Shown piece by piece: positions 8,826-17,305 of a stretch of DNA of 64,000 nt. Position 1 is the first letter of the stretch, and every line of letters starts with the position of its first letter. The stretch spans positions 1 through 64,000 of the forward strand of contig OW568867.1 of NCBI GenBank assembly GCA_938743325.2. The letters are read 5' to 3'. The notes under the pieces were generated by a model. The model searched no databases. It was given only the letters and a program-made list of their open reading frames with translations, and was not told the DNA's origin. A program made the translations under genes and the position numbers. The stretch comes from Pycnococcus provasolii. Lineage: Eukaryota; Chlorophyta; Pseudoscourfieldiophyceae; Pseudoscourfieldiales; Pycnococcaceae.

Positions 8826-10922
8826 TCACCACTTTCCAACACGGCAAGGACGACGGCGACCACGGCTGTCCCCAAGTCCGAGCTGACCCCAGTCGTTGCG
8901 ACCCCAAGTGTACAAAGATCCGTCCGCGCAAAGTGCGGCCGTATGACCGTCGCCTGCGGCAACGGCAAGCGGCACAACACCTTGGACACGACAAAGGAAA
9001 TGGCGATTATTCGTGTCGCCGAGTCCGAGCTGGCCGTACGCGTTCGCGCCTGTACTCCGAACCTCAAGGCCAGATCCTCGCGCAATCACAGCCACGGTAT
9101 GGGCCCCACCGCAGGCTACAGATACACAACGCGCGGGAACCTGCGCCGAAGAGCGGTGAGCGCTCGCGCACGTTGCGGCGGTAAGCTGAGCTGCACCCGC
9201 GCTGCGGCGACCGGCGGCGGCGGCGACGCGAAATGCCACGGCTGCAACCTCCGCATTCGTGTGCTCCTCCTCCGCAAGAAGCGGTACGAGACGCGGTGCG
9301 AGAGCGTCCTGGTCATCGCCAAGGCCGAGCGCACCGTGACGTCCACGTCCAAATGCGTAGAGAGCGCCCGAAAACGTCATGACCATCGAGTGACGCGAGC
9401 CACACGAAAGCAACGAAACGTCCGCGGGCAGGGCTGGAATACGCGTTGGCCACGCGTACAGCGCGCTCGTATCAGGCAAACCAGACTCGCCGTGCGCATT
9501 CGCGCCCCATCCGTACACAGCGCCATCCTCGCACAGAGCAAGGCTATGTGCAGCACCCGCACCTGCTGTGCGCACCGAGCGATGCGACAATCCCTCGACA
9601 CGAGCAAAGGGACCCGCGTCGTGCCAAGCGCCATGACCGAGCTGTCCGTGCCTTCCACGCCCACAGCTCCACAGGCTCCCGTCCGTTGCAACGGCGAGGG
9701 TGTGGTTGCTGCCTGCGGCAACGACGGACACACGAAGGCTTCCGAGCGATCCCACGCGGCGTGGCACTGCGAGCTCGATCGGCGTCCAACCGCCATGTCC
9801 AAGCTCTCCGGAAGAGGCGAGGCCCCACGTGAAAAGCTTGCCGCTCGGAAGAATAGCGGCACTGTGCGACGCACCACAAACGACTGTGACACTTCCTGCG
9901 CTCAGTGCAGCGCCACGAGTCTGCGTGGTGGGAGCGGTTAAGCCGAGTTCCCGATCCTCGGCGGATTCTTCAACGACATCCAAGGAACGCAGTCCCTCCA
10001 AGAACTCGTCGGCAGACGAAAGCGCGATAGGTGCGGGAACGAGCGAGCGCTCGTAACCTCCACGCCCCAGCTGGCCGTGAAAGCCGCGTCCAAACGCGCA
10101 AATCATCTGCTCGCCATCCTTTGCCGTTTGGACGTTCAAACGTGAGCTTGTTCCCGTCTCCGATCTTGTCAGCTCGAGTCGCTCCGCCTCGTCCTCGTCG
10201 TCGTCTCCGACGTCGCTCCTGTCACTGTCATCGTCAACAACACGACACGAGGGCAAGGGTGCTCGGATCGTGGCAAGTGTGTGGTACGAACCAAGAGACA
10301 CGTGGCGAGTTGCCACGCTCGATCTCTCGCACGACGACTGAAACCAGAGAAGGCGAAGCCACGTTTCTCCCTTCGCAGGCTGCAAAGCCGCGACGTGCGC
10401 GTTCGCGTTGCGAGACACAAGCTCGCGAGACGCACGCTCGACCAAGCTCGACGTGGCAAAGTATCTGCACGTGCAGGTGAGTCTCCCGAGGTCCTCCGCA
10501 GTCAGGTGAGTTGCGACGGCGTCGAGAATTTCCGTCGGAAGTTCCGATAGCACGCCGGTCAGCGTAGGTGCACCGCGCGGCGAGCGACGTGCCACCTTGC
10601 TCGGCCTGCGCACCGCGTGTGCGGGCAAGCTCGGCGCGTCCACGGCAGCGCGTTTGGAGGTGGTCGCGGATGCGGAGGTGGCACCGCCTCGAAATGCCGA
10701 GCTCGCGTCGTCGAAGTTCGTCTTCGTGAGTGTCTTACTGGCAGAGCGGAGGAGCTGGCTGGCCGTGCGCGACAGGTGAGGCGGTTCGCCACTGAGCCCA
10801 AGGTGGTTGTGCGCGTGCAGGTGAGCGTGCTGCTGCTTGCTCACAGGCGTCATTTCGACGTGCTCGACGTCGTTGTTGGTTTCGTTGTTGTGCGTGTTGT
10901 GCGTGGTGGCGGTCGTCGCCAT
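8826..10922 (-). CDS. F-box protein with seven-repeat RCC1 propeller
   Basis: The product has 698 aa from the ATG at 10922. The frame is open to 11186, but the extra 88 residues are a His/Thr-rich translation of promoter DNA. Residues ~123-160 read as an F-box (LSELPTEILDAVATHLTAED, LGRLTCTCRYF), the SKP1-binding module of SCF ubiquitin ligases. From ~residue 300 to the end I count seven RCC1 repeats, each with a C-G-x-x-H-(S/T)-x-A-(V/L) strand and a W/CG(R/A)-G-x-x-GQLG turn. That is enough for a full seven-bladed propeller. Likely role: SCF substrate receptor using the propeller to bind its target. A Ran-GEF role is less likely because of the F-box and acidic linker. The target is unknown. 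Confidence 0.85.
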   Translation of the reverse strand: MATTATTHNTHNNETNNDVEHVEMTPVSKQQHAHLHAHNHLGLSGEPPHLSRTASQLLRSASKTLTKTNFDDASSAFRGGATSASATTSKRAAVDAPSLPAHAVRRPSKVARRSPRGAPTLTGVLSELPTEILDAVATHLTAEDLGRLTCTCRYFATSSLVERASRELVSRNANAHVAALQPAKGETWLRLLWFQSSCERSSVATRHVSLGSYHTLATIRAPLPSCRVVDDDSDRSDVGDDDEDEAERLELTRSETGTSSRLNVQTAKDGEQMICAFGRGFHGQLGRGGYERSLVPAPIALSSADEFLEGLRSLDVVEESAEDRELGLTAPTTQTRGAALSAGSVTVVCGASHSAAILPSGKLFTWGLASSGELGHGGWTPIELAVPRRVGSLGSLRVSVVAAGSNHTLAVATDGSLWSCGRGRHGQLGHGAWHDAGPFARVEGLSHRSVRTAGAGAAHSLALCEDGAVYGWGANAHGESGLPDTSALYAWPTRIPALPADVSLLSCGSRHSMVMTFSGALYAFGRGRHGALGLGDDQDALAPRLVPLLAEEEHTNAEVAAVAFRVAAAAGRRSAGAAQLTAATCASAHRSSAQVPARCVSVACGGAHTVAVIARGSGLEVRSTGANAYGQLGLGDTNNRHFLCRVQGVVPLAVAAGDGHTAALCADGSLYTWGRNDWGQLGLGDSRGRRRPCRVGKW

Positions 10923-11381
10923 GACTGGAGTGGTGTTGTTATTGTCGTGCGTACAAGTAGAGTGGAAGAGTCTGGGAAACGTGGAGTAGCGAGTTGCGAT
11001 ATGCGAGTGAGTGGCTTTTGAGTGGTGAGTGGCAAGCGGCAGTGTGCGGTGAGTGGTGACGGCGGCGTGCGTTGTGAGTTGTTGTGAGGTGCTGTGAGGT
11101 GTTGTGCTGTTGGTGAATGGAATGGCGGTCAAGGGCCGGGGAGTGCTGGGGGGAACGAGCAGGGAAGGGAGGGGAGGGCGACGCAAGTGACAGCTGAGAC
11201 TTTCGGAGTTGACGTTGGGACAGAACCGCTTTTGCTCATGTCAACAACCGATGTCAACGGCTCCTCCGTCTCGGGTTTAGGGGAACCTGATGATCCCATC
11301 CCCGAATAATCTCCTGGGCTCAACGAACCTCCCGCAAATTGCAAAACTCTCTCTGCGCAAACCACGAACACTCCTGCTGGG
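10923..11381. promoter_or_regulatory. Divergent promoter, RCC1 and DUF1824 genes
   Basis: The gap of 459 bp contains GTGAGT-like repeats on the side of the RCC1 gene (about 11000-11105) and a 15-mer CCCCGAATAATCTCC at 11300-11314, 68 bp before the DUF1824 start codon. The same 15-mer lies upstream of the CDC27 gene at 54789-54803. Confidence 0.5.
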
Positions 11382-12062
11382 ATGAAGACGATGATGACAA
11401 CACGCGCACCACGTCGTGTACCACGCGCGCACCGCTGCTTGTCAGCAACAACGTGTAGGCGTGCGTTCAGCAACAGCCAGAACCCTTCGGACCCGTTCGC
11501 AGCTGCGCAGCCGCCGACGACGAGAAGAACGACGACGACGACGACGCAGGAACAACACGAGGACGACGCTGGGGGATTCAAGGGAACGCAGTGGCAGTCC
11601 ATGCAAGACAGCGAAATGCCGAGTCTCGCAAAGTCTGTCCAGCTGCTTCGCGCGTTCACGTCGGAGCAGCTGGACTGCACGAGTCATGCGGACGCAAAGA
11701 CAGACCTAAGTGACGTGCAACGCGACGCGATACAGACAGCTCTCGCGGTCGTGGCTGCGAACTCTGTGGATCCGTTCCTCATGGGAATCTGTGCGCCCAC
11801 CCAGGCGGAGGCGGTTCAAGCACTCAAAGTTTGGGTCGCAGCGCTTGGATTGTCCAAGGGTCTCTTGCACGGCATGGATCGACAGGGTGTCGCCGTGAAG
11901 GTGGAAGGTGGCGTTTACGTCAAGTACCACAGCGGAAGTGGAGACGCCGTCATGAGCGGGTACGACGGCAAGAGCGTCGGCGTGCTTGTCACGCCCGCGT
12001 TCGCGAGCGGCGATTTTCTCCAGGTGGGATACTTCCCCTTGACACTCTTCCCTTCTTCTTAG
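11382..12062 (+). CDS. DUF1824 family protein, probably plastid
   Basis: The product has 226 aa. The first ~75 residues are basic and Ser/Thr-rich without a fold (MKTMMTTRAPRRVPRAHR), like a plastid transit peptide. Residues ~80-222 match the cyanobacterial and plant DUF1824 family. Key words are FLMGICAPTQAEAVQALKVW, VEGGVYVKYHSGSG, YDGKSVGVLVTPAF and a closing GYFPLTLF. Its function is not known; the distribution fits a plastid gene of cyanobacterial ancestry. The stop codon (12060-12062) lies within a 13-bp direct repeat that flanks an inserted segment directly after the gene. The match is by family memory. Confidence 0.8.
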   Translation: MKTMMTTRAPRRVPRAHRCLSATTCRRAFSNSQNPSDPFAAAQPPTTRRTTTTTTQEQHEDDAGGFKGTQWQSMQDSEMPSLAKSVQLLRAFTSEQLDCTSHADAKTDLSDVQRDAIQTALAVVAANSVDPFLMGICAPTQAEAVQALKVWVAALGLSKGLLHGMDRQGVAVKVEGGVYVKYHSGSGDAVMSGYDGKSVGVLVTPAFASGDFLQVGYFPLTLFPSS

Positions 12063-12070
12063 AAGACGAA

Positions 12071-12149
12071 CTGAGATCCCTCATTCAGTAATGGAGTGTA
12101 CTTTAGTTTGTCCAACGGTCGCCCATCCACACCATTCACTTTCACCAGT
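12071..12149 (+). repeat. Dispersed 3'-UTR repeat, copy A
   Basis: The shared core contains CTCATTCAGTAATGGA, TTTGTCCAACGG, and CCACACCATTCAC. It starts nine bases after the DUF1824 stop codon and lies in sense with that gene. Confidence 0.8.
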
Positions 12150-12265
12150 CAGCCTGCTTGCCATCACCCTCGTACTGGACCTCGTCGCCTACGTCCGAGA
12201 ACCAGAATGCGTAGCCACCCGCCGATGCTCCAAGGTAATATGGGTTGCTTTGTGCACGACACAGC
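12150..12265. pseudogene. Fragment copy of SAE1 coding sequence
   Basis: This 116-bp segment matches SAE1 codons ~150-188 (12717-12832) at 112 of 116 positions. It lies 0.45 kb beyond the real segment, in the same orientation. It sits in the convergent gap between DUF1824 and SAE1, so it would be antisense to SAE1 in a DUF1824 read-through transcript. Confidence 0.9.
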
Positions 12266-12294
12266 ACTTAGAAGACGAATAAGCCTTGTACGTG

Positions 12295-13281
12295 TTACAT
12301 ACCGACCTTCTCCACGGCTCCTTGACTTGCGACGAGGTCCTGCCCGTAGAAAAAGAAGTTGCCTGCTGGCTCGCCCTTGCGGCTGATGCTCTTTAGCACC
12401 TCGTTCGCGAGCACGCCGCCGACGACGGAGCAAATGGCAATATCCTCGCACTCTGGAGCAAACGGAGCAACCTCGTCGTTAAGCCAAGCGCGCACGTTCT
12501 CGGCGCTTGGCTTGAACGTCTCCTTGCACGGTTGCGACGCGAGCGCGTGCAGAACGCCTTGCACGTCCGGAACCACGCCGGTTGAGAACAGCTCGGGTGC
12601 CGTCGTCCACACCGCACGCAGCAGCGCGTAGCCTTTTGTCATCCTTCGAGGCATGCTCGCCCAGTCCGCCGCGAGCGCATCTTTAAGCGAAACGAAGCGC
12701 TTCGACAGCATCCTGCCAGCCTCCTTGCCATCACCCTCGTACTGGACCTCGTCGCCTAAGTCCGAGAACCAGAATGCGTAGCCACCCGCCGAAGCTCCAA
12801 GGTAATATGGCTTGCTTTGTGCACGACACAGCCTCGAGATCGAATCAAAGTCCGCCGTCGACAGGCCGAACGCGGCGACGAGTGTCGCACCAGCGAGAGT
12901 GTCGGCGGACAGGCTGCTCGCGCTCGTGCAGACATGGTGGACGCGAACGAGAGGATTGAGCTCCTGCAGCGACGCGGCGAGAGCCGATCCGTACGTCTCG
13001 TGGCTATCCGACGAAGACGACGCTGCGTTGACAAGGTAGTTGTTCGTGTTGGACGCAGGCCGCGTGGGCGACGACAGAGGCGTGTTGTCGACGACGGTGA
13101 GGCTTCCGACTCCCGCCAGTACTAAATTCTTCGCAGTCTCCGCGGCGAGAAGCGACGTCGCGTTCACGAGCAGCAGCGAGGCGTTGGATAGCCGGAGTTG
13201 CGTGTCGACTCCCCAGACGCGCAGCTGTCGGTCGTACACCTTCTTCTCGGACGCACTGAGCTCCGTTATCTTTGCCGCCAT
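12295..13281 (-). CDS. SAE1: SUMO-activating enzyme subunit 1 (SAE1/AOS1)
   Basis: The product has 328 aa from the ATG at 13281 (MAAKITEL); the open frame upstream lacks an ATG. It is an E1-like ThiF fold: YDRQLRVWGVDTQLRLSNAS near the N-terminus, then AKNLVLAGVGSLTVVDN, and near the end ICSVVGGVLANEVLKSISRK with NFFFYGQDL. These are features of AOS1/SAE1, the non-catalytic half of the SUMO E1, which pairs with UBA2. No catalytic cysteine domain is present, as expected. Length agrees with the family. The last codons read through GGTATGTAA, which resembles a 5' splice site, so a short terminal intron and a slightly different C-terminus cannot be excluded. It shares a 224-bp divergent promoter with U2AF. 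Confidence 0.9.
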   Translation of the reverse strand: MAAKITELSASEKKVYDRQLRVWGVDTQLRLSNASLLLVNATSLLAAETAKNLVLAGVGSLTVVDNTPLSSPTRPASNTNNYLVNAASSSSDSHETYGSALAASLQELNPLVRVHHVCTSASSLSADTLAGATLVAAFGLSTADFDSISRLCRAQSKPYYLGASAGGYAFWFSDLGDEVQYEGDGKEAGRMLSKRFVSLKDALAADWASMPRRMTKGYALLRAVWTTAPELFSTGVVPDVQGVLHALASQPCKETFKPSAENVRAWLNDEVAPFAPECEDIAICSVVGGVLANEVLKSISRKGEPAGNFFFYGQDLVASQGAVEKVGM

Positions 13282-13505
13282 GGCTTGCGTCGCAGCCACC
13301 TGGTCCAGGTGGGGTTCTGATGTGGGCGGATCGATGGGATTTGGGCGGGAGAAGGAGAAAGTGAAGGCTCAGGTTCGGGTTTGCAAGTGGGGTTTGGGCG
13401 CCTGGTCGATAGGGTCGGTCGGGTTCCCTCCCTCCCTCTCCCCTCCCTCCCTCCAAGTCTCCAGCTGCCGAGGCGGCGGCACCGCACGAACGACCCACAC
13501 GTAAC

Positions 13506-15233
13506 ATGGCCGGCTTCTCGATACCCAAGAAGCCGAAGAAGAGCGAGGCGGCACCGCAGCACGAGCAGCAAACGCAGCACGCGCCTCCTCCTCGTGCAGC
13601 TCCCGCCGCCGCGGAACCTCTTGCACCGCCCCTGCGCGACGACCGGGCGTCGCCGCCCGTGCGGCGTGACGATGCTCGGCCTGGTCACGCTCGCGACGAC
13701 GATGACAGGCCTCCGCCGCAGCGACGTGACAGGTACAACAATCGTCACGAGCGTGGCGGCAGAGATGATCGATATGAGCGTGGCGGCAGAGAACGCGTGC
13801 CGATCCACGTCGATAGGTACTACGACGACAGACGAAGGCGGCGAAGTCGCAGCCGCTCGCGCTCGCGCACGCCGCCGCGACGCGAGCGAAAACGTAGAAC
13901 GGGTTTCGACGTAGGGCCAGCACCAGATGCGGCGGGTGGCGAGCAAGCTGGCGTTGCGTCATACCCACCGCCGCCAACGACGGGATTTTCAGCGGCGCCA
14001 GTTCCACCCATCGCGGCACTCATCGCACGCGAGACCAGCACGACAAGCGCAGCGCAGGTGACGAAGCACGCCCGACGTGTGTTCGTCGGGGGCGTTCCAG
14101 TAGGGACGACTGAGGACTCGCTGAAGGATTTCTTCGACGATGCGCTACGACGCGTCGGTGGCATGTCGAGCGAAAGTGAAGCGGATGGCACTTCCGTCAT
14201 AGACAAGTTTGTCAACTCCGCGAGAGGTTTTGGCTTTGTGGAGTTTCGCACGGCAACAGAGGCGAGCAACGCGATGGCGTTCGACGGTGCGCTCTTTGAA
14301 GGGGTGTCAATACGAATGCGTCGGCCAAATGACTACGACGCAGCCGCCGCCGCGTCGCTTGGACCAGCCGCGCCGGAGCCAACGCTTCAGCTGAACGCCA
14401 TCCCATTTTCAGATGCCGTGAGACCAATGGATGCCGCGGAAAACGCAGCGACCATGGCGGCGGCGGCGTCACAGCCCGGTCGCATCTTCGTCGGCGGGCT
14501 TCCGTACTACGCAAGCGAGATGCATCTCATGGCACTCCTCAGCCCGTTTGGCGCCGTGCAAGACACTTCGCTCGCGCGCGATCCTGCCACGGGACGCAGC
14601 CTGGGCCACGGCACTGCTGTGTTCGAGGATCCCGCGCGCGCCGACTACGCGGTGCAAGGCTTGCACGGAATGCCCATTGGCACGCGAACGCTGGAACTTC
14701 GCCGCAGCGGTCCGGCGAACGAGACAATGCCAGCCGTGGGTGTGCTGCAGACGCTTATCAACGCCGGCACTGTGGGATATGTCGCACAAGCTGCTCTAGC
14801 CATCAAGGAAGCAGATCCGGGAATTGCCTCGACGGTGGTGCTGCTCGAGAATGCGGTGACTGAGGAGGATGTTGAGCCGCAGTCCGCAATGTACGACGGA
14901 ATCGTGGAGGAGATGGAGGAAGAATGCTCGAGACTTGGATACGTGCTTCGGGTGGTCATCCCGAGACCAGCGGCGAAAGGTGGTGTCAAGGATGGCGACG
15001 TTGTTGATAACGACGACGACGACGACGACGAGCCGCCTGCAAAGGCGAGTGGCGTCGGCCGCGTGTTTGTGCACTTTGCGGACCAGGGCTCGGCGTGTGC
15101 GGCACAACGCGACCTGAACTTCCGGCATTTTGGCACAAGCCTAGTACGCGCACGCTTCTACCCTGAGACGGAATTTCAGGCTGGAAATTACGGTGCCGAC
15201 GCTGACCCGTCTCCCATCTCCGTGACTCTATGA
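13506..15233 (+). CDS. U2AF2: Splicing factor U2AF large subunit (U2AF65)
   Basis: The product has 575 aa. The N-terminus is Arg/Asp-rich with an RS stretch ([19 protein letters not shown], ~residues 113-131). RRM1 at ~190-278 has RRVFVGGVP as RNP2 and RGFGFVEF as RNP1. RRM2 at ~320-400 has GRIFVGGLPYYASEMHLMAL. The C-terminal UHM at ~440-565 has VVLLENAV and GRVFVHFAD, with an acidic run between. This is the U2AF65 architecture: it binds the 3' splice-site pyrimidine tract and recruits U2 snRNP in the nucleus. RRM1 carries an insertion between the RNP motifs. The stop codon lies inside a perfect inverted repeat (15216-15259). It converges with AK6, 73 bp apart. Confidence 0.93.
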   Translation: MAGFSIPKKPKKSEAAPQHEQQTQHAPPPRAAPAAAEPLAPPLRDDRASPPVRRDDARPGHARDDDDRPPPQRRDRYNNRHERGGRDDRYERGGRERVPIHVDRYYDDRRRRRSRSRSRSRTPPRRERKRRTGFDVGPAPDAAGGEQAGVASYPPPPTTGFSAAPVPPIAALIARETSTTSAAQVTKHARRVFVGGVPVGTTEDSLKDFFDDALRRVGGMSSESEADGTSVIDKFVNSARGFGFVEFRTATEASNAMAFDGALFEGVSIRMRRPNDYDAAAAASLGPAAPEPTLQLNAIPFSDAVRPMDAAENAATMAAAASQPGRIFVGGLPYYASEMHLMALLSPFGAVQDTSLARDPATGRSLGHGTAVFEDPARADYAVQGLHGMPIGTRTLELRRSGPANETMPAVGVLQTLINAGTVGYVAQAALAIKEADPGIASTVVLLENAVTEEDVEPQSAMYDGIVEEMEEECSRLGYVLRVVIPRPAAKGGVKDGDVVDNDDDDDDEPPAKASGVGRVFVHFADQGSACAAQRDLNFRHFGTSLVRARFYPETEFQAGNYGADADPSPISVTL

Positions 15234-15259
15234 GGCTCGCCTCATAGAGTCACGGAGAT
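15216..15259. terminator. Perfect 21-bp inverted repeat over the U2AF stop codon
   Basis: The arms 15216-15236 and 15239-15259 are exact reverse complements with a 2-base loop (TC). The left arm contains the last codons and stop (15231-15233) of U2AF. The whole lies in the 73-bp convergent gap before AK6, so both transcripts could form the hairpin near their 3' ends. A terminator or processing role is inferred; a template-switch scar is an alternative. Confidence 0.7.
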
Positions 15260-15306
15260 CAGAGAGTCTTACGTTTAGAAATATGTCGTAACAAACACTC
15301 TTCTTT

Positions 15307-15885
15307 CTACACAGTGACGGTGACGGCGTCGGTGGTGGTACGTGACTGCACCCACGCTACCAACCTCTCCAAGTTTCCCCGCATCTCCTCGTCGGTGTCG
15401 CTGCGCATTACCTCGACGAAATCTTTCGCGTATGCGTCATTCGCCTCCTCGACCGAGCACTGCATGATTTCGTGTTGTACGTTCTCTTGAATTTTGTGCA
15501 CAGCATACCCTCTCCCCTCGAGCCGATTGTACAGCACGGTGTTGTCGCACGTGAGCACCACCACCTTGTCAAACCACCGCTCGGGATAAAAGTCACTCGA
15601 GTGGTGGTCAACGATGCACCCACCTCGTCCACCGACGAGCGGCTCCAGGTGGTCAAGCAGCGCATCCTCGTTCAGCACGTACGCTGCGTTGTGTTCGTCC
15701 CACCCGTCATGAAGTTTATCTTGAGAGTTTCTCACGACATCCCCAACGTCTACGTGCTCGAGTCCCGTTCGCTGTGCGAGTTGCGCGGCGAGTGTGGACT
15801 TGCCCGTTCCCGGCGTTCCCGTGATGAGCACGTTGGTCTGGCGCGCGTCCGCGACGGAGGACTGCTGCCTCGACCGCTTCCCCAT
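15307..15885 (-). CDS. AK6: Adenylate kinase isoenzyme 6 (AK6/Fap7/hCINAP)
   Basis: The product has 192 aa from MGKRSR at 15885; an in-frame codon further upstream would add seven residues. P-loop GTPGTGKST is at ~23-31, then DVGDVVRNSQDKLHDGWDE, the family word VDHHSSDFYPERWFD, and a short lid with GRGYAVHKIQENVQHEIM. These mark AK6, a small nuclear NMP kinase/ATPase that, in yeast and human, binds ribosomal protein S14 and helps final maturation of the 40S subunit. Length and motifs are normal. It shares a 152-bp divergent promoter with the CCCH gene and a palindromic 3' gap with U2AF. Confidence 0.93.
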   Translation of the reverse strand: MGKRSRQQSSVADARQTNVLITGTPGTGKSTLAAQLAQRTGLEHVDVGDVVRNSQDKLHDGWDEHNAAYVLNEDALLDHLEPLVGGRGGCIVDHHSSDFYPERWFDKVVVLTCDNTVLYNRLEGRGYAVHKIQENVQHEIMQCSVEEANDAYAKDFVEVMRSDTDEEMRGNLERLVAWVQSRTTTDAVTVTV

Positions 15886-16037
15886 ATGTACTACTACGTG
15901 CTGCAAGAGTCTATAGCAGGTGAAATGGCGGGTGAAATGGCGGCGCTTGTCCGAATGGCCAAAAGTCGGGGATTAAAAAACTCCGCTCCGTGACGGCCTC
16001 CCTCACCAGTCGCCACGCCACGACACCGAGCAAAGCA

Positions 16038-17210
16038 ATGTCCGAGGCGGCGGCGCAAGACGCTCTCGCCGCCACCACGCACTCCGTCTCCGGCGTGGTG
16101 GTACGCGTGCGCCCGATGAGCCGCTTCCTCCTCTTCTTCGACGTCCTCGACGACAAACTTGGCAACACCCCAACGACCGTGATGCTCAAGTCTCGTGTAG
16201 GCCGCGACAACCAGCCTTGCGTCAACGGGTTCTTCTCCCCCGAGCAGATTGAAGGCGCGAGCCGTACCATCAAGCTCGGCGACGAAGTGAACGTGGAGCG
16301 AGGTGTCGACGCAGGACGCGGCATTGTCGCAGCGACCGATGTGCCTATCGTATCCTTGCCTTGGAGTGTCAAGGGGGAAGGGCGCACGTTCGTGCACGGC
16401 GCGTTGTCGTTCTCCACGGGCAACAATCCCGTGGCGACGACGGCGCCAGCTGCCGAAGTGAAGTTGCAGGAGCCGTGCAAGTTCTTCGTTCACACGGGAC
16501 GATGTCCAAAGGGTGACGCGTGCCGCTTTTCGCACGACGCAAGCCGCGCGGAACGGGCTGCACTGCAGGTGTCGTACGTAGCAATGCAGAGTGCGGCGCG
16601 GAGACGGCGAGCGGCGGCAGGCGACGGCGACGAAGGTGGCAACAACATCAGGAGGAAACGTGACAGAAGCAAGGTGTTCGCATCTTGGCTCGTAGACACG
16701 TTTGGATATGACGTGCTCAGCGGTGGCTCGGGCGTGCTTGACATTGCGGGAGGCCGTGGTGCCGTTTCGTTTCAGCTGCAGGCTGTTCACGGCGTGCGAT
16801 CGACGGTGGTAGATCCAAGAGGCGCGGTCGCACTTACCAAGGACCAACGTCGACGCCACGGCGATGATGCGGAGATGTACACGCCAACCTCGGTCAAGGC
16901 TTGCTTCGACGATGCTCTCATGGAGGCAAGTGTGGACGCCAGTGCGCTAGTTGCGATGCATCCAGACGAGGTTACGGTTCTCGTCGTGGAAAGCGCACTC
17001 AAGATGCGCAAGCCATTTGCCGTGATTCCTTGCTGCGCATTCTCACGTCTCTTTCCGGATCGCCTTTTGCCTGACGGCCAGCCTGTCGCGACCACAGATG
17101 ACCTGTGTGCGTGGATCGAGAACTTGCAAAGCAACATCAAACGCACGATTCTCCCTTTCGAGGGTCGCAACGTGTGTCTGTATTGGTCTCCAAGTGGTGA
17201 CTGTTTGTAA
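16038..17210 (+). CDS. CCCH zinc-finger protein with SAM-methyltransferase-like domain
   Basis: The product has 390 aa from the first ATG at 16038; the open frame upstream has no ATG. Residues ~15-110 form an OB-like or all-beta region. A canonical C-X8-C-X5-C-X3-H finger (C147, C156, C162, H166) follows and should bind RNA. Residues ~210-390 look like a class I methyltransferase: FASWLVDTFGYDVLSGGSGV, LDIAGGRGAVSFQLQ as the SAM-binding motif I, then VVDPRG, ALVAMHPDEVT and FAVIPCCAFSRLFPDRL. The C-terminal part resembles an uncharacterised methyltransferase-like family of plants and protists. A tRNA or other RNA substrate is plausible because of the finger but is not shown. Confidence 0.72.
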   Translation: MSEAAAQDALAATTHSVSGVVVRVRPMSRFLLFFDVLDDKLGNTPTTVMLKSRVGRDNQPCVNGFFSPEQIEGASRTIKLGDEVNVERGVDAGRGIVAATDVPIVSLPWSVKGEGRTFVHGALSFSTGNNPVATTAPAAEVKLQEPCKFFVHTGRCPKGDACRFSHDASRAERAALQVSYVAMQSAARRRRAAAGDGDEGGNNIRRKRDRSKVFASWLVDTFGYDVLSGGSGVLDIAGGRGAVSFQLQAVHGVRSTVVDPRGAVALTKDQRRRHGDDAEMYTPTSVKACFDDALMEASVDASALVAMHPDEVTVLVVESALKMRKPFAVIPCCAFSRLFPDRLLPDGQPVATTDDLCAWIENLQSNIKRTILPFEGRNVCLYWSPSGDCL

Positions 17211-17305
17211 CTTTCTTGTGCTTTTATTAAAAAAAGAAGAAATGCCCCCTACTTCTTTACAAGATGCTTATTTGAAACTACGACTCCGACTAAGGATATC
17301 ACCTT

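Larger units (their letters stand above)
12058..12279. mobile_element. Inserted chimeric segment with 13-bp direct repeats, carrying a copy of part of SAE1
   Basis: The 13-mer CTTAGAAGACGAA occurs at 12058-12070 and again at 12267-12279, like a target-site duplication. The 196 bases between have two parts. 12071-12149 is a copy of a short repeat also found near 52104-52176 and 57132-57212. 12150-12265 is a 116-bp copy of the nearby SAE1 coding sequence (12717-12832) in the same orientation, with four mismatches (about 97% identity). The copy keeps no gene function. No transposase and no poly(A) tract is visible. Confidence 0.75.

Noticed and set aside
12091-12282. Short frames in the DUF1824-SAE1 gap
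   Set aside because: They translate the inserted repeat and the SAE1 fragment copy.
15894-16859. 321-codon minus-strand frame
   Set aside because: It mirrors the CCCH/methyltransferase gene; GC-rich coding DNA gives long antisense frames.
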